Translations under genes and position numbers: made by a program
Part shown: positions 8,524-17,052 of the stretch, in pieces
Numbering within the stretch: position 1 is the stretch's first letter
Layout: each line of letters begins with the position of its first letter
Notes under the pieces: model-generated
Seen by the model: the letters and a program-made list of their open reading frames with translations, nothing else
Database searches by the model: none
Told to the model about the DNA's origin: nothing
NCBI GenBank assembly: GCA_944324305.1
Contig: CALUVV010000003.1
Location: forward strand, 124,001 to 188,000
Direction of reading: 5' to 3'
Origin: Candidatus Gastranaerophilales bacterium
Lineage (GTDB): Bacteria; Cyanobacteriota; Vampirovibrionia; Gastranaerophilales; Gastranaerophilaceae
Length of the DNA: 64,000 bases

Positions 8524-9198
8524 ATGAAGAAAGAGATTAAAAATAAACTATTTGAAGCCGGAAGTTTTTTGGTTTGTATTGTAATACTATTGGCTGCTGC
8601 CTATTTTACGGGATTTATAAAAGGTTTTTCAGCTGCTGATTTTCAGGAAGCTTATAATAAAGCTGCTTATAATTTAACAAAATCAGCTTCGAAAAACAGC
8701 GGAAAAAGTAACTTGTTTAATACAAATTCGTCACGCGGCAGACGAATTTCAGGTTATAAAGGCTATCATACGATGTTAATTCCGGAGGCTGTGCTTCGCG
8801 GCGTTGCATCTTCCGGTGCATGGAAACAAATTTTTTATTCAAATAAAAAAGTCGTATTTTATACATACAATAACTTGCAAAGTGATTTTCATTATTCGGT
8901 AAAAAATTATCTGAGCACCAAGACCAAAGCGCAGCGTTACGAGCTTTACGCCTATACGGAAAATGAATTTAACGGTATGCGTACAGGTGACATTGGCCCT
9001 TCAAAAATTTGTGACAGCTTTGAAGAATGTAATGCCGTAAGGCAAAAAGCCGCTGATTATACATCTCTTGCCGAATTTTTAAAATATTGCGGCAGGACAC
9101 TGTGCATTATTAACCCGTCTGAATCCCAATACATCAGATTAAAGAGCAAAAATTCGGGACAAGCTGTTAAAATGATTAATGATATGGTTAACTGGTAA
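8524..9198 (+). CDS. Unknown membrane-anchored protein
   Basis: 224 aa, no family recognised. One N-terminal transmembrane segment (about 14-32, FLVCIVILLAAAYFTGFI); the rest is likely outside the cytoplasm. The later part (VVFYTYNNLQSDFHYSVKNYLS...YELYAYTENEF...CDSFEECNAVRQK...LAEFLKYCGRTLCIINP) faintly suggests a thioredoxin-like alternation of strands and helices with four Cys but no CxxC active site, so redox activity is not supported. Probably translated from a leaderless mRNA. Ends against the convergent leuD-like gene with no spacer. Confidence 0.5.
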   Translation: MKKEIKNKLFEAGSFLVCIVILLAAAYFTGFIKGFSAADFQEAYNKAAYNLTKSASKNSGKSNLFNTNSSRGRRISGYKGYHTMLIPEAVLRGVASSGAWKQIFYSNKKVVFYTYNNLQSDFHYSVKNYLSTKTKAQRYELYAYTENEFNGMRTGDIGPSKICDSFEECNAVRQKAADYTSLAEFLKYCGRTLCIINPSESQYIRLKSKNSGQAVKMINDMVNW

Positions 9199-9696
9199 TT
9201 AATCGGTTAGTTTAAAGTCGCCGTTTTTCTTAATATGTTCGACCAACCCGCCGTCTTGCAGCAGCTTAATCATAACAGGCGGCAGCGGTTCAATTTGAAC
9301 GATTGTGCCGTTTGTAAGATTTTTCAATATTCCTTTTTCTATATCGAGTTCCAGTTCATCACCCGCATCAATTGAATCCGTATCACATTCAATTGCAAGC
9401 AAACCTATATTTATTGCATTTCTGTAAAAAATTCGAGCAAAAGACTTTGCTATAACTGCCCCCACACCTGCTATTTTAATAATTTGCGGAGCATGTTCGC
9501 GCGATGAGCCGAGGCCGAAATTTGAACCTGCGACTACAAAATCCCCTTTTTTCATAGAAGCCGCAAAATTCGGATCTGCGTCTTCAAGTACGTGCTTTGC
9601 AAATTCAGAGAGGTTTGAACGAAGATGAAATAATCTTCCCGGTGCAATGTGGTCTGTTGAAATGTTATCCCCGAATTTAAAAGCTTTTCCGCGCAT
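9199..9696 (-). CDS. leuD: 3-isopropylmalate dehydratase small subunit (LeuD/aconitase swivel family)
   Basis: Small subunit of the Fe-S hydro-lyase that isomerises isopropylmalate in leucine synthesis; the same fold serves homoaconitase-type enzymes. 165 aa, the length of the bacterial/archaeal short form. Start chosen at MRGKAFKFGDNISTDHIAPG, preceded by AAGGAG; a longer frame upstream is not credible. Signatures are GSNFGLGSSREHAP (substrate loop) and KSFARIFYRNAINIGLL. The large subunit is not in this window, so substrate (isopropylmalate versus a homologue) cannot be fixed. Confidence 0.9.
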   Translation of the reverse strand: MRGKAFKFGDNISTDHIAPGRLFHLRSNLSEFAKHVLEDADPNFAASMKKGDFVVAGSNFGLGSSREHAPQIIKIAGVGAVIAKSFARIFYRNAINIGLLAIECDTDSIDAGDELELDIEKGILKNLTNGTIVQIEPLPPVMIKLLQDGGLVEHIKKNGDFKLTD

Positions 9697-9760
9697 AATA
9701 ATCTCCTTTTTCTTGATTATACAACAAAATAATGTTATAATAAAGTAAAAAGGAAAAAAT

Positions 9761-10387
9761 ATGTATTTTGACAGAAAATGTAAAATAACTTTTATATGCA
9801 ACGGTGCGACAATATACAGTGAAGATGACAGATTTACCGATTCTGAAGTTTATCCCCCTCTTAATGATGCGGGGCAGGAAGAGATAGAGCGTATATGCGA
9901 ATTTTTGAAAAAGCGCGGAATTAAAAATGATAAAATTTTTACATCACCTGCTTTACGCTCAAAACAATCCGCAGCAATGATTGCAAAATTATTTAAACAA
10001 GACTATGAAGTCGTTGAAGAACTGCACCCGAGAAAATGCGGAAGTTTTAACGGTTTGACATATGAACAGGTATATGAAAAAACGCCTGATGCCATGGAAA
10101 AATTAATAAATTGTCCTGAAATTGCGGTTCCTGAAGATGCAGAGAGCGTAACTGATTTTATAAACAGAGTGAATATATCACTCAACAAAATAATTGATGA
10201 AAATCTCGGCAGCAGAATTATTATTGTTACTCATAAAGATATAATAAAAGCGGCAATTATCTCAGCTTTGAATATACCTCACAGTTCGCTGCACAGAATA
10301 TATATTAAGTCGGGAAGCGCAACACAGATCAGTTATTATGAAAAATGGTCAAGTCTTGTTTATTCTGACTATACTCCTGTTGCATAA
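9761..10387 (+). CDS. Histidine-phosphatase-family protein lacking the catalytic RHG
   Basis: 208 aa, phosphoglycerate-mutase-like fold. Recognisable features are SPALRSKQSAAMIAKLF (SP..R..QTA motif), the Glu-containing EELHPRKCGSFNGLTYEQV, and VTHKDIIKAAIISALNIP (second catalytic His). The N-terminal strand, which should carry the phospho-accepting RHG, reads ITFICNGATIYSED: Cys-Asn-Gly in place of Arg-His-Gly. It is therefore probably not a normal phosphatase and may be a pseudoenzyme. Shine-Dalgarno AAAAGGA present. The 3' end overlaps the convergent radical SAM gene by 59 nt. Confidence 0.75.
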   Translation: MYFDRKCKITFICNGATIYSEDDRFTDSEVYPPLNDAGQEEIERICEFLKKRGIKNDKIFTSPALRSKQSAAMIAKLFKQDYEVVEELHPRKCGSFNGLTYEQVYEKTPDAMEKLINCPEIAVPEDAESVTDFINRVNISLNKIIDENLGSRIIIVTHKDIIKAAIISALNIPHSSLHRIYIKSGSATQISYYEKWSSLVYSDYTPVA

Positions 10388-11909
10388 TAAGCCTCTGATT
10401 TTCTTTTATTAAAAAGTCTTTACCAGGAGTGATTTTTATAAAATCCCAAGGAAGCATTTTATCAAAAGAGTAATTTTCTGTTGCAAAGCTTTCTGCATTT
10501 ATATTGAGTTTTTTCGCGGCAGCTTTAAATGCTCCCAGTTTGCCTCCGTTTTTGTATACATCCAGAACAAAGTCGTTTAAAGAGGCATCTCCGCGTGATA
10601 GGACAGCCTGCCAGTAATCCCATTTGATACTTGATACATGAGCAGTTATTCCCAGTTTGTGTAACTCCTTTTTTAGAAAATAGCTTTTCTCTTCAAGCGA
10701 TTTTGTATTCTCCCGTCCGCACCATTGGAACGGAGTGTTTGGCTTCGGGACAAAACTTGAAAATCCGAAAGATATATCAAAACCTTTATTTTCTTTTTTT
10801 AATCTTTCGGCAAGTTTGCTAATTTCCATTAAATCGTCCTGTGTTTCTGTAGGCAGACCTATCATTCCGTAGAATTTAAGCCCTTTTAATCCGTTAGCAT
10901 GCGCAATTTTTACTGCATTAAAAATCTGTTCTTCGGTCAAATTTTTATTAATAACACGTCTAAGTCTGTCACTTCCAGCTTCAATTGCAAGTGTGGAATT
11001 TTTTTGCCCTGCCGCAACAAGCGTTTTTACGACATCAGGAGTAATTGCGTCAACCCTTAACGAAGATACGCTCATTTCAATATTTTGACCGTTTTGAATT
11101 TTTTCGTAAATATATTTGCAAATATCGTGAAAATGCGGATGAGCACTTATTTGAGCCCCTAAAAGCGCTATTTTATCAGTATTGCTTAAACCTAAATCAA
11201 TTGTTTTTATTAATTCATCATAAGGCACACATCTTAACGGCAGATTAAGATAAGAAGCAAGGCAGAACCCGCAGCGGTTTGCGCAGCCTCTCGAAACTTC
11301 AAGAATAAATGTTTCTTTGAAAAAAGAATTTTCACTTAATATAGGAGTATAAATGCATTCGGTAAGTTTTTTAGTAAGCTTTTGCACCTGTTTTGGATAT
11401 ACAGGCACATAAACCCCCTCAACTTCTGAGAGCATTTTTAATATTTCTGTTTTACTTTTATCCTGATTATTTTTACAAATTTCAATAACTTGTAAATTTA
11501 CATCTTCGCCATCGCCGATAATAAAGAAATCAAAAAATTCTTTATAAGGTTCAGGGTTGGCCGAAACCACGGGACCGCCTGCAAAAACCAAAGGCATTCC
11601 GTATCTTTCGGCAGCTTTCAATGGCAGACGGTATTTTTCAAGCATTGAAAAAATCGTTAAAAAGTCCATATCAAATGAAAAAGAAAAACCGAAAACTTTA
11701 ACATCAGCTATATTGTATTTTGTGGTTTCCGTATCCGAACATACTCGTTCAATGTTTATACCTTGAATTTCATCAATAGTTTTAAACATCCATAAATAAC
11801 CCAATGACGACATAGAAAACGAATAAATCCCCGGAAAAGCCATCCACATAACAAAATCGGAGTTTTTATCGGTTATTCTGCTGTATAAATATTTTTCAGA
11901 CTTATTCAT
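10329..11909 (-). CDS. B12-binding-type radical SAM protein (TIGR03960-like)
   Basis: 526 aa. The N-terminal part (about 60-160) looks like a B12-binding-type Rossmann domain (KVFGFSFSFDMDF, MPLVFAGGPVVSANPEPY, DFFIIGDGED). The radical SAM core follows with SRGCANRCGFCLASY, cluster ligands C209, C213 and C216, plus downstream AIEAGSDRLRRVINKNLTEEQ and GLKFYGMIGLPTET. It resembles the uncharacterised TIGR03960 group, which is often fused or adjacent to a DUF2344 partner; none is seen here. The substrate is unknown. It overlaps the upstream AI-2E-type gene by 8 nt, so the two share a transcript. Confidence 0.85.
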   Translation of the reverse strand: MNKSEKYLYSRITDKNSDFVMWMAFPGIYSFSMSSLGYLWMFKTIDEIQGINIERVCSDTETTKYNIADVKVFGFSFSFDMDFLTIFSMLEKYRLPLKAAERYGMPLVFAGGPVVSANPEPYKEFFDFFIIGDGEDVNLQVIEICKNNQDKSKTEILKMLSEVEGVYVPVYPKQVQKLTKKLTECIYTPILSENSFFKETFILEVSRGCANRCGFCLASYLNLPLRCVPYDELIKTIDLGLSNTDKIALLGAQISAHPHFHDICKYIYEKIQNGQNIEMSVSSLRVDAITPDVVKTLVAAGQKNSTLAIEAGSDRLRRVINKNLTEEQIFNAVKIAHANGLKGLKFYGMIGLPTETQDDLMEISKLAERLKKENKGFDISFGFSSFVPKPNTPFQWCGRENTKSLEEKSYFLKKELHKLGITAHVSSIKWDYWQAVLSRGDASLNDFVLDVYKNGGKLGAFKAAAKKLNINAESFATENYSFDKMLPWDFIKITPGKDFLIKENQRLIMQQEYSQNKQDLTIFHNN

Positions 11910-12945
11910 CGATTTCCTTAGCCTTTAAATTAATGGGGGCCAAATATAATTCGTCAATAAGCACGCATATTGTTGCCGCTATAGCCGGAGATAATATAAC
12001 ACCCCAGAAGCCTAAAAATTGCTCTGCCAAAAACAGTGCAAGAAATATCATAAGCGGATGCAATTCCATTAACTTTCCGAATAAAACAGGTCTTACAACG
12101 TAATTTGATACCTGTTGAACAAGTAAAAATCCGACAATAATAAGAATAATCTTCAAAAGCCCTGCAGGATAAGCAACAAGAATTATGATGCCGAGTGCTA
12201 TTGTCGGTCCCAAAATCGGAACAATATCAAGTATACCTGTTATTAAACCGAGAAGTGTTGCGTATTCAACTCCAAGCACAACAAGTACAACAGCCATCAT
12301 AACACCTACTGCCGCCATTGACAGAATTTGCGCCCTTACATAACCGCCGACTTTATTACTTATATTGGTAAGAATTTCATCTGCTTTATCTTTTAAATCA
12401 GGGGGGAAAAATTGTAAAAATTTCTTTTTCAAATAAGCTTTATCAACAAGAATATAGTAAACAATCATCGTTAATGCAACCGATACCATTAAGAGCTGGA
12501 ACAGACTTACCGTAAAACTCCATGATTGATTTACCAATCCTTGCGCAAATGATGAAGAATTACCTAATATTGTTTCCGGGTCAAGCATTTCAGGTATTTT
12601 ATGCCCGTAAAATTCTGCATGAAGAAGAAAATTTGTTACATCAGTAATTTTTTCGGGTAAAGTAATAAGAAAAGTTTTTATTTCCTTATATGCTACAAAT
12701 ACAATCGGAATAAAAAGCGCAATGATACCCAGTACAGAACTTAATATAACAAGCGATGAGGCTGCCGTACGATTTTTCAGTTTAATCATTAATTTGGTAA
12801 CATACGGATTTAAAGCACAGGCAATAACGTATGCGCCGAAAAACAGCATTAATATTCCTACAATTTTAGGTAATATCAAAAGCAGTACAATAACCAATCC
12901 CGTAAAAATTAAATTTTTACTTGTCCAAAAACGTTTGTTAATCAT
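11902..12945 (-). CDS. AI-2E family transporter
   Basis: 347 aa membrane protein of the AI-2E/UPF0118 exporter family. It has hydrophobic segments near the N-terminus (about 12-50 and 62-86), a soluble loop with LPEKITDVTNFLLH, then helices from about 150 on. The family-typical GGYVRAQILSMAAVGVMMAVVL and GVEYATLLGLITGILDIVPILGPTIALG are present. Some members export autoinducer-2 or act as Na+/H+ antiporters; the substrate here cannot be inferred. Good Shine-Dalgarno (AAGGAG). First gene of a two-gene operon with the radical SAM gene. Confidence 0.92.
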   Translation of the reverse strand: MINKRFWTSKNLIFTGLVIVLLLILPKIVGILMLFFGAYVIACALNPYVTKLMIKLKNRTAASSLVILSSVLGIIALFIPIVFVAYKEIKTFLITLPEKITDVTNFLLHAEFYGHKIPEMLDPETILGNSSSFAQGLVNQSWSFTVSLFQLLMVSVALTMIVYYILVDKAYLKKKFLQFFPPDLKDKADEILTNISNKVGGYVRAQILSMAAVGVMMAVVLVVLGVEYATLLGLITGILDIVPILGPTIALGIIILVAYPAGLLKIILIIVGFLLVQQVSNYVVRPVLFGKLMELHPLMIFLALFLAEQFLGFWGVILSPAIAATICVLIDELYLAPINLKAKEIDE

Positions 12946-13047
12946 AAGTTCTCCTTCAAAAGCATTTTATCAGGAAAAATTAAATTATGCAATTTATAAG
13001 GTCGGGTAAAATTATTGTAACGAAATGTTAACAAAAGTATCTATTAT

Positions 13048-13083
13048 AGCAATTTGAAATAGAATATATACTTTATATATTTA
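13048..13083 (+). promoter_or_regulatory. Bipartite upstream element, copy 1
   Basis: AGCAATT at 13048, then TATATACTTTATATATTTA at 13065-13083; the first blocks start 17 nt apart. The same arrangement precedes the genes at 33309, 42979 and 44329. The ATG is 46 nt after the TATATAC start. Confidence 0.6.
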
Positions 13084-13110
13084 CGAGGACTAAACACAAA
13101 GGATATAGAC

Positions 13111-13641
13111 ATGGGTTTTCTATCAGGCGCATATGGTAAATTAATGGCCGGAAAACTTGTCAGACAAATACAATACGAGCTGACAGGTGTCCAGAGCCGT
13201 TTGCGCCGTGTTACCAGAGAAGCTGGTGACATGGAAAAAATGTTTAATGCCCAAGAACGTAATATGAGAGCCCAAATGCAAAATCAAATGCAGTATTCTA
13301 TGTATGGTATGTCTTCTGGTATGCCTTTATTAGCCCAAGTTGGTATTAAAGATACAACTATGCAGGCTTGGCAGCAGGCGCAATATCAGGCCTATATACA
13401 GAATTCACAGGCCATACAGCAGCAATTTATGATGGCACAAAATGTATGGCAAGACCAGTTTGAAATGCAGCGCGAAGCAATGTTGCAGCCTCTTAAAGAT
13501 TTGGAAGAAGATTTGCAGGTACAAAAAGATAATCTGGAATCAAGGCTGAAACTTGCAACACAAGATTACGAAGCGAAGAAGAAAGAAGAACAAGACGGTG
13601 CAAAAAATATGGCACCGGATTACACCGGACAAGGCGGTTAA
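13111..13641 (+). CDS. Gln/Met-rich coiled-coil protein, unknown
   Basis: 176 aa, no known family and no signal peptide. Residues 15-75 are amphipathic and rich in Gln, Arg and Met (QYELTGVQSRLRRVTREAGDMEKMF, MRAQMQNQMQYSMYGM). Residues 85-165 form a Gln-rich coiled coil ending in a charged segment (LEEDLQVQKDNLESRLKLATQDYEAKKKEE). It carries the bipartite element shared with three other unknown genes, and its Met/Gln/Gly composition resembles the tails of the proteins at 58727 and 33309. Shine-Dalgarno AAAGGA. It may be a secreted or structural protein; this is inference from the shared promoter only. Confidence 0.55.
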   Translation: MGFLSGAYGKLMAGKLVRQIQYELTGVQSRLRRVTREAGDMEKMFNAQERNMRAQMQNQMQYSMYGMSSGMPLLAQVGIKDTTMQAWQQAQYQAYIQNSQAIQQQFMMAQNVWQDQFEMQREAMLQPLKDLEEDLQVQKDNLESRLKLATQDYEAKKKEEQDGAKNMAPDYTGQGG

Positions 13642-13649
13642 TAAATATA

Positions 13650-13680
13650 AGAGGTTCCCCGAAAAGGGAACCTCTTTTTA
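13650..13680. terminator. Bidirectional intrinsic terminator
   Basis: AGAGGTTCCC / GGGAACCTCT with loop CGAAAA and a run of five T. Lies between convergent genes and suits the + strand best. Confidence 0.9.
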
Positions 13681-13687
13681 ATATCTT

Positions 13688-14632
13688 TTATTCGTGAGAA
13701 ATGATTTGTGCCCCTGAATTTTCAACGGGTAAAGTCATAATATTTACTTTGACATTCATATCTTCCCACGTATCTTTTATAATTGATTTTATTCTATCGA
13801 GATTATTTTTTTGCGAGATAACAATAATCGCAGGCCCCGCACCGCTTAAAACACATCCCAGTACATTATCTTCATGTTTAAGATTTTCGATAATTTTATC
13901 AAGCCCCGGAACAAGTTTCATTCTGTAAGGCTGGTGAAGTCTGTCCTGAAGCGCAAATTTCATTAATTCGGCATCTTTTGTATTAACAGCCTGAATGAAC
14001 ATTCCCAGACGTTTTGCATTAAACACGGCATCTTCCATCGGAACTTCTTTAGGAAGAACCGAACGTGATATTTCCGTAGATAATTCATAATCGGGAATAC
14101 AAACCGTAATATTCCATTCTTCAGGCCAGTCAAGCTTTCTGTATAGAATACTTCCGTCATCTTCCTGGGACGTAAGCACAAGTCCTCCGACAATAGCAGG
14201 AGTTACATTATCAGGATGTCCCTCAACCTCCGTAGCTATTGATAGAAGCGCAACTTCATCCGCAGGATGTCCTAAAAGTTCATTAGCCGCAAGCAAGCCG
14301 CCGACAATAACCGATGCACTGCTTCCCAGCCCCCTTGCAATAGGAATTTGAGATTGAACCGTAATTTTCAATTCACTCGGAGTTTGCCCTATGGAATTAT
14401 ATAAAAGTTCAACAGCCTTATAAATTATGCTGTTTTCATCCATAGGAATATGTTCCATTAATAGTTCATCTGACGTTTCATTATCGTTAATTACATTAAT
14501 TTCAATTCCGGTGCCCGGTAAAACGGTTTCTTCTATAGTAATGGTATTATATATTGGCAAAGCCATCCCCAGACAGTCAAAGCCCGGTCCTAAATTCGCC
14601 GTTGTAGCCGGCACTTTTACGCTAATTTTCAT
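13688..14632 (-). CDS. thrB: Homoserine kinase
   Basis: GHMP-superfamily kinase making O-phosphohomoserine for threonine synthesis. 314 aa, full length. Motifs are VPATTANLGPGFDCLGMAL (N-terminal substrate motif), PIARGLGSSASVIVGGLLAAN (ATP-binding GLGSSA loop), VEGHPDNVTPAIVGG and GCVLSGAGPAIIVIS (motif 3). Preceded by GAGGG. Other threonine genes are not adjacent. It is monocistronic, facing the MnmC-like gene divergently. Confidence 0.96.
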   Translation of the reverse strand: MKISVKVPATTANLGPGFDCLGMALPIYNTITIEETVLPGTGIEINVINDNETSDELLMEHIPMDENSIIYKAVELLYNSIGQTPSELKITVQSQIPIARGLGSSASVIVGGLLAANELLGHPADEVALLSIATEVEGHPDNVTPAIVGGLVLTSQEDDGSILYRKLDWPEEWNITVCIPDYELSTEISRSVLPKEVPMEDAVFNAKRLGMFIQAVNTKDAELMKFALQDRLHQPYRMKLVPGLDKIIENLKHEDNVLGCVLSGAGPAIIVISQKNNLDRIKSIIKDTWEDMNVKVNIMTLPVENSGAQIISHE

Positions 14633-14705
14633 AATTCCCTCACTAGGACAGTAATCGTCCCTGTATAACTTTTTTATAAAAATATTATAACAAAAACATT
14701 AAAAT

Positions 14706-14734
14706 TTGCCAATAATAAGAATATAACCTATAAT
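14706..14734 (+). promoter_or_regulatory. Leaderless-type promoter
   Basis: TTGCCA (14706-14711), 17-nt spacer, TATAAT (14729-14734), 6 nt, ATG at 14741; no Shine-Dalgarno in between. Confidence 0.7.
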
Positions 14735-14740
14735 CAGCAT

Positions 14741-15937
14741 ATGTACGAACTATTTCCTTATTTCACAAATGACGGTTCTGTCGGGTTGTTTTCACCTGAC
14801 GCAGACGATATTTACCATTCAACATACGGTGCGTTGACGGAAGCATACGAAAAATTTATTCTGCCGTCAAACTTAAAATATTTTTTAGAAAAAAATAATG
14901 AAATAAAAATTTTAGATATTTGTTACGGCATCGGTTATAATTCAAAAAGTTTATTAAATTATGTACTTGATTTTATCTATAACGATGCGAGAGGTTCAAA
15001 TAATAATAATAAATATAACGAAAAGCTATATACCAATAACAAAAAGTTTAAAATTTATATTCATGCTGTAGACAACGATAAAAATTTAGCATACTTATCT
15101 CCGTTTTTTATTTCTGATAAAAAAAATATAAAAAATAATAACTTGTCATTTCATCAAGATAAAATTCAAAAAATGCTTTCACAAAAAATTACGCAAAAGT
15201 ATAAATTAAGAAAAGAAGTCAATATTTTATTGCTGGAAAAGCTCGCAGATAAAATTGACAGCGAAGTAATTAACATTTTAAATAATAAAAAATATCGTCA
15301 GTACTTTGACAAATATATGCTCGGTTTATTCGAGTTTTATAAGGCTTCATGGTATAAAGATAACCCTTTAATGTGTTTAAAAGCCTTCTTACATAATATA
15401 CATTATAGGCATATATCTTCGGGGTATAAAAAAGCCATTAAATGCCTTAATTTATTGGATTTTAATTTTGACCTGAATATTGATGATGCAAGACGAGCCG
15501 TAAAACGTGATGATAAAATATATGATTATATCTTTTTGGATGCATTTACGCCTGTTAAATGCCCATGTTTATGGACCGTTGATTTTTTTAAGGAGTTATA
15601 TAAGCATTTAAGCGATAATGGAATGATATTAACTTATTCTAATTCTGCACTTGTCAGAAATGCATTTATAAACGCAGGTTTTTATGCAGGAAAAATATTT
15701 TCGGAAAGTGCGAATAAATTTACAGGCACTGTTGCTGTAAAAAATAAAAACCTTATAAAATATGAACTCTCAGAATACGATTTAGGGCTTATGAAAACAA
15801 AAGCAGGTATATTTTATCGCGATGAAAATTTAACCCTTGATAATGAGGCAATAATCGCCTTGCATGAAAAAGAGGTGAAAAATTCTGACTTAATTTCGAG
15901 TTCTAAATTCATTAAAATGAATAAATTAAAAAAGTAA
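14741..15937 (+). CDS. MnmC-type tRNA-modifying methyltransferase
   Basis: 398 aa SAM-dependent methyltransferase resembling the DUF752 domain of MnmC, which finishes the 5-methylaminomethyl group on the U34 wobble base of some tRNAs. Visible are IKILDICYGIGYNSKSLL (SAM motif I), YIHAVDNDKN, and the diagnostic YDYIFLDAFTPVKCPCLWTVDFFKELYKHLSDNGMILTYSNSALVRNAFINAGFYAG near 255-315. A Lys/Asn-rich insertion lies between about 80 and 245. The oxidoreductase half of E. coli MnmC is missing, as in cyanobacterial forms. It probably lacks a 5' leader. Confidence 0.82.
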   Translation: MYELFPYFTNDGSVGLFSPDADDIYHSTYGALTEAYEKFILPSNLKYFLEKNNEIKILDICYGIGYNSKSLLNYVLDFIYNDARGSNNNNKYNEKLYTNNKKFKIYIHAVDNDKNLAYLSPFFISDKKNIKNNNLSFHQDKIQKMLSQKITQKYKLRKEVNILLLEKLADKIDSEVINILNNKKYRQYFDKYMLGLFEFYKASWYKDNPLMCLKAFLHNIHYRHISSGYKKAIKCLNLLDFNFDLNIDDARRAVKRDDKIYDYIFLDAFTPVKCPCLWTVDFFKELYKHLSDNGMILTYSNSALVRNAFINAGFYAGKIFSESANKFTGTVAVKNKNLIKYELSEYDLGLMKTKAGIFYRDENLTLDNEAIIALHEKEVKNSDLISSSKFIKMNKLKK

Positions 15938-15975
15938 TTTATTATAGGTATATATCTATTAGTTACATTAATAAT

Positions 15976-16200
15976 TTAATCTTGAATATTTTTTTCTGTT
16001 TTTCTTAATTCAATTTCATATCCTAGAAGTTTTGCGAAAAATTCGGCATCATCAAAACGGAGAGTTCCGAGACGCATTTTATGAGAAAGTCCGTCAAGAG
16101 TGTATTTTTTACTGCTGTTTTCAGTAGCAAGCTTGGCAAGTTCTTTGAGTGTAATACACTCTTTGGCAAGTAAAATTTTAACAAATTCACGTCCTGACAT
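15976..16200 (-). CDS. Small helix-turn-helix-like protein (DUF6471-like)
   Basis: 74 aa. The pattern FVKILLAKECITLKELAKLATE...YTLDGLSHKMRLGTLRFDDAEFFAKLLGYEI resembles small DNA-binding proteins of the DUF6471 or Xre type, with a helix-turn-helix at about 16-45. It is transcribed away from the pilin-like gene at 16342 across a 141-nt gap holding a 12-bp inverted repeat, so it is a candidate local regulator. The Shine-Dalgarno is modest (AAGAGG). The exact family is uncertain. Confidence 0.6.
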   Translation of the reverse strand: MSGREFVKILLAKECITLKELAKLATENSSKKYTLDGLSHKMRLGTLRFDDAEFFAKLLGYEIELRKTEKNIQD

Positions 16201-16222
16201 ACATACCTCTTGTTAAATTTTA

Positions 16223-16292
16223 CTAATTATTGATTATATTGACAATTTTTAGAATATATATTAGGATAATAGAATATATTATCAATAATTAG
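16223..16292. promoter_or_regulatory. Inverted repeat in a divergent regulator/pilin intergenic region
   Basis: Arms CTAATTATTGAT (16223-16234) and ATCAATAATTAG (16281-16292) are perfect complements 46 nt apart. A second short repeat GATAAT/ATTATC lies inside. A candidate operator for the flanking divergent genes. A weaker form of the TATATAC element is at 16297-16303. Confidence 0.45.
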
Positions 16293-16341
16293 ATTATATA
16301 TACTATTATTGTTTATTATTTCTTTACAGGAAGGAATTATT

Positions 16342-17001
16342 ATGAAAAAAGCATTCACGCTTGGAGAAGTTTTAATTACTTTAGGCATAATCGGCGTAGT
16401 TGCGGCATTAACAATACCGGCATTGATTTCAAATCATAATAAAAAGGTGGTTGCTGCAAGATTAAGCAAAGCATATAATACTATTTCAAATGCCATAAGG
16501 CTTTCGGAAAATGATAACGGTATGATGTCTGACTGGCCGACAGGTGCTAATATGAACGTAGATTCATTTTGGAACACCTATTTAAAACCTTATTTCTCCG
16601 GAGCAAGAATTTGTGATAACTGCAGAGCCTGCGGATACCCGAGTAACTGTACAGATCCGCTTACTTTCGGCACAAAATGGGCAGGAATAGGACAATGGGC
16701 TCTAGAAACCAACTCTTCAAGACTTTTGTTTCAATTTAGTGACGGTACAGTTATCTTTTTTCCCAGAAATACAATTAATGAGGCGGGTGAAGCAGCATAC
16801 GTTTCATATTTATTTATAGATATTAACGGCGCACAAAAACCAAATGAAGCCGGAAGAGATGTTTTTTGTTTTGTCAGAGATTACGAAAAAGGCAGAATTA
16901 GTGCCCCGCAAGGTGACTGCAAGGCATCCGTCCTATACTGCACTTATGAAATTATGTCAAACGGCTGGCAAATCCCGAAAGATTATCCTTACAGATTGTA
17001 A
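16342..17001 (+). CDS. Type IV pilin-like protein (class III-type short leader)
   Basis: 219 aa. Start at MKKAFTLGEVLITLGIIGVVAALTIPALI, preceded by AGGAAGGA; an upstream in-frame ATG lacks one. The leader is only four residues (MKKA), with cleavage before F and the conserved Glu at mature position 5, then the hydrophobic N-terminal helix. The C-terminal globular part has six or more Cys (CDNCRACGYPSNC) and the motif DINGAQKPNEAGRDVF shared with the other pilin-like genes here, which looks like an Asp/Asn-rich metal-binding loop. Unlike four relatives it has no poly-C tract. No pilus assembly genes are nearby. Confidence 0.88.
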   Translation: MKKAFTLGEVLITLGIIGVVAALTIPALISNHNKKVVAARLSKAYNTISNAIRLSENDNGMMSDWPTGANMNVDSFWNTYLKPYFSGARICDNCRACGYPSNCTDPLTFGTKWAGIGQWALETNSSRLLFQFSDGTVIFFPRNTINEAGEAAYVSYLFIDINGAQKPNEAGRDVFCFVRDYEKGRISAPQGDCKASVLYCTYEIMSNGWQIPKDYPYRL

Positions 17002-17052
17002 TATTATTTAATTATTTGCATTGATAATATCAACATTTGTATAATATTAATT

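Noticed and set aside
10329..10387. 59-nt overlap of two convergent genes as an assembly or frame error
   Set aside because: Both C-termini look complete, and other convergent overlaps (17-21 nt) occur in this compact genome.
13044..13232. Minus-strand ORF opposite the Gln/Met-rich gene
   Set aside because: It is a shadow of the + strand gene and promoter element, with no Shine-Dalgarno and no plausible product.
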